Shown here piece by piece: positions 62,849-64,000 of a stretch of 64,000 bases of DNA. The stretch covers positions 1,110 through 65,109 of the forward strand of contig CM067095.1 in NCBI GenBank assembly GCA_034008185.1, read 5' to 3'. The translations under genes were made by a program, and so were the position numbers. The notes beneath the pieces are model-generated. The model was given only the letters and a program-made list of their open reading frames with translations. It was not told the DNA's origin and did not search any database. Numbering within the stretch: position 1 is the first letter of the stretch; each line of letters begins with the position of its first letter. The stretch is from Gorsachius magnificus. Its lineage: Eukaryota; Chordata; Aves; Pelecaniformes; Ardeidae.

Positions 62849-64000
62849 GTAAGTATTGAAACAGGATCAGTTTTTCCCAAAGGAGAGGCCTCAAATGTTC
62901 AGCAAATTAGGGAAAAGGGTTTAAATGCAATGAGAACTGTTGCACACAAAACAGCAAAACACCTAAATTCAGTATAAAATAAAGCTGCTTTCCATTTCTG
63001 CATAAAATTCAGATCCATTAATAATGTGAACTAGCTGTTCCAAGAAGTGATGCCTGCTCAGGCAACTGACTCATGCTCCAGAGATTGCTTCTTGCTTCCC
63101 CACAAATGGTACTAACTCAGCTATCACAAACAGCATGTCACCTAAAGACTCTTTCAGAACTCATCTTACCAGAGAGTAGATGCATGATTACGTGAGGCAC
63201 CTCAAATAAAATGTCAATCTACACCAACTTGTGGGTTTTTATTAAACCAGAGGAGGCTTGCTATAACCCAGCTAACACAATACAAAAGCAGTGTAGTAGA
63301 ATTGGGACAGGGAAGGAGTGTACCACAAAGTATAAACAAGTTAGGTTGCTATTATGACCATTGCTGATTACATGATTTCTTATACATAGAAATCCTCCTT
63401 CCTACTCTTCTCAGTATACATACCAGTGCCAGCTGTGTAACTGCACAGGTTGACGGTCTGATTACCCAGCTGTCTGGCTGTAGTACAAGCTCCCAGTATA
63501 GCTGGGAGTACTGGAAAAGTTCACAGTATGCACTGGTATATTGTTGCTTCTCGGATCCAACTGCCTCTGATGTAGAAGCTACCTTTTAAGTGGAGTTACA
63601 AACTCTCTGGAACTAAAAGCAGCATAATTTTTCACCTGAACACACAACCAAACTTCCCATCTTCTTACGCCAAAAATCTGATTCCCAGCTAGCAAGACAT
63701 AAAGACATTTCACCTGAGACAGTAATTAGTCACTCTGCTCACTTCCAAATTCTCCCTAAGATATGAAAAGAAGCACCGGAGTTGCATGTTGCTTTCAGTG
63801 TTGAGACAGCATGTAGCTTCACATTGCAGCATCCTCTGTTTCCTTCTGCCCTTGGCCTCCCAAATCCTCGATGGGCAAAAACCTCCTTTGTAGCTTTCCT
63901 TTTCTGGAGTGACAGAGGGCTCAGCAAGACGTTACCCTGAGGACCTGCACTGCCTTCTCTGGTCAACGGCAAGGGAGAGAGCTATGGGCAGGTGAGAGAG
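62849..64000 (+). other. KREMEN1 intron 5, cut by the window edge
   Basis: 1.15 kb with no further exon seen. The next expected exon would start the CUB domain. Confidence 0.7.

Noticed and set aside
1..64000. CRISPR arrays, operons, prophage or bacterial systems
   Set aside because: The window is vertebrate; no spaced direct repeats or prokaryotic gene clusters are present.

Overview
This window is vertebrate nuclear DNA, almost certainly from a bird. The evidence is many CR1 LINE fragments with the typical 3' tails, two ERVL-type solo LTRs of avian kind, long AT-rich introns with GT-AG (and one GC-AG) splice sites, and two genes whose exons read clearly as avian orthologues of human proteins. 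The LTR types suggest a neoavian rather than a galliform bird, but the species cannot be named from the sequence.

Layout. Positions 1-7.0 kb are accessory sequence: a CR1 tail at the left edge, two related blocks (about 1.0-2.66 kb and 3.1-5.28 kb) that share a polypurine tract and an AT-rich minisatellite, an LTR-derived open frame on the minus strand, a GC-rich CpG island (about 4.07-4.85 kb), and a CR1 (6.2-7.0 kb). From 8.0 to 32.9 kb lies a complete SUSD2 gene on the plus strand. It has a TATA box at 8005 and 15 coding exons, and the joined frame is open for 833 codons with every splice phase consistent. Its domains run signal peptide, somatomedin B, AMOP, VWD with a GDPH site, sushi, transmembrane segment and short tail. 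From 34.76 to 35.73 kb is a solo ERVL LTR with a 5-bp target duplication. A second CpG island lies at 36.65-38.0 kb. The stretch 38-46.7 kb has no recognisable gene. A second solo LTR (46.67-47.23 kb), a short CR1 and a 2-kb decayed CR1 with reverse transcriptase remnants follow. From 50.35 kb to the right edge lie KREMEN1 exons 2-5 (kringle and WSC domains). The CUB, transmembrane and tail exons lie beyond the window, and the signal-peptide exon could not be found.

The two genes are separate single-pass membrane proteins in tandem on the same strand. SUSD2 is a cell-surface adhesion/matrix-type protein. KREMEN1 is the Dickkopf co-receptor that lowers LRP5/6-dependent Wnt signalling. As recalled, they are several megabases apart on human 22q, so their adjacency here is a notable arrangement. 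The points most worth a second look are the missing KREMEN1 first exon, the GC-AG intron in SUSD2, the paired blocks on the left with an LTR-derived possible exon, and an LTR with a perfect CRE and TATA box upstream of KREMEN1 exon 2.
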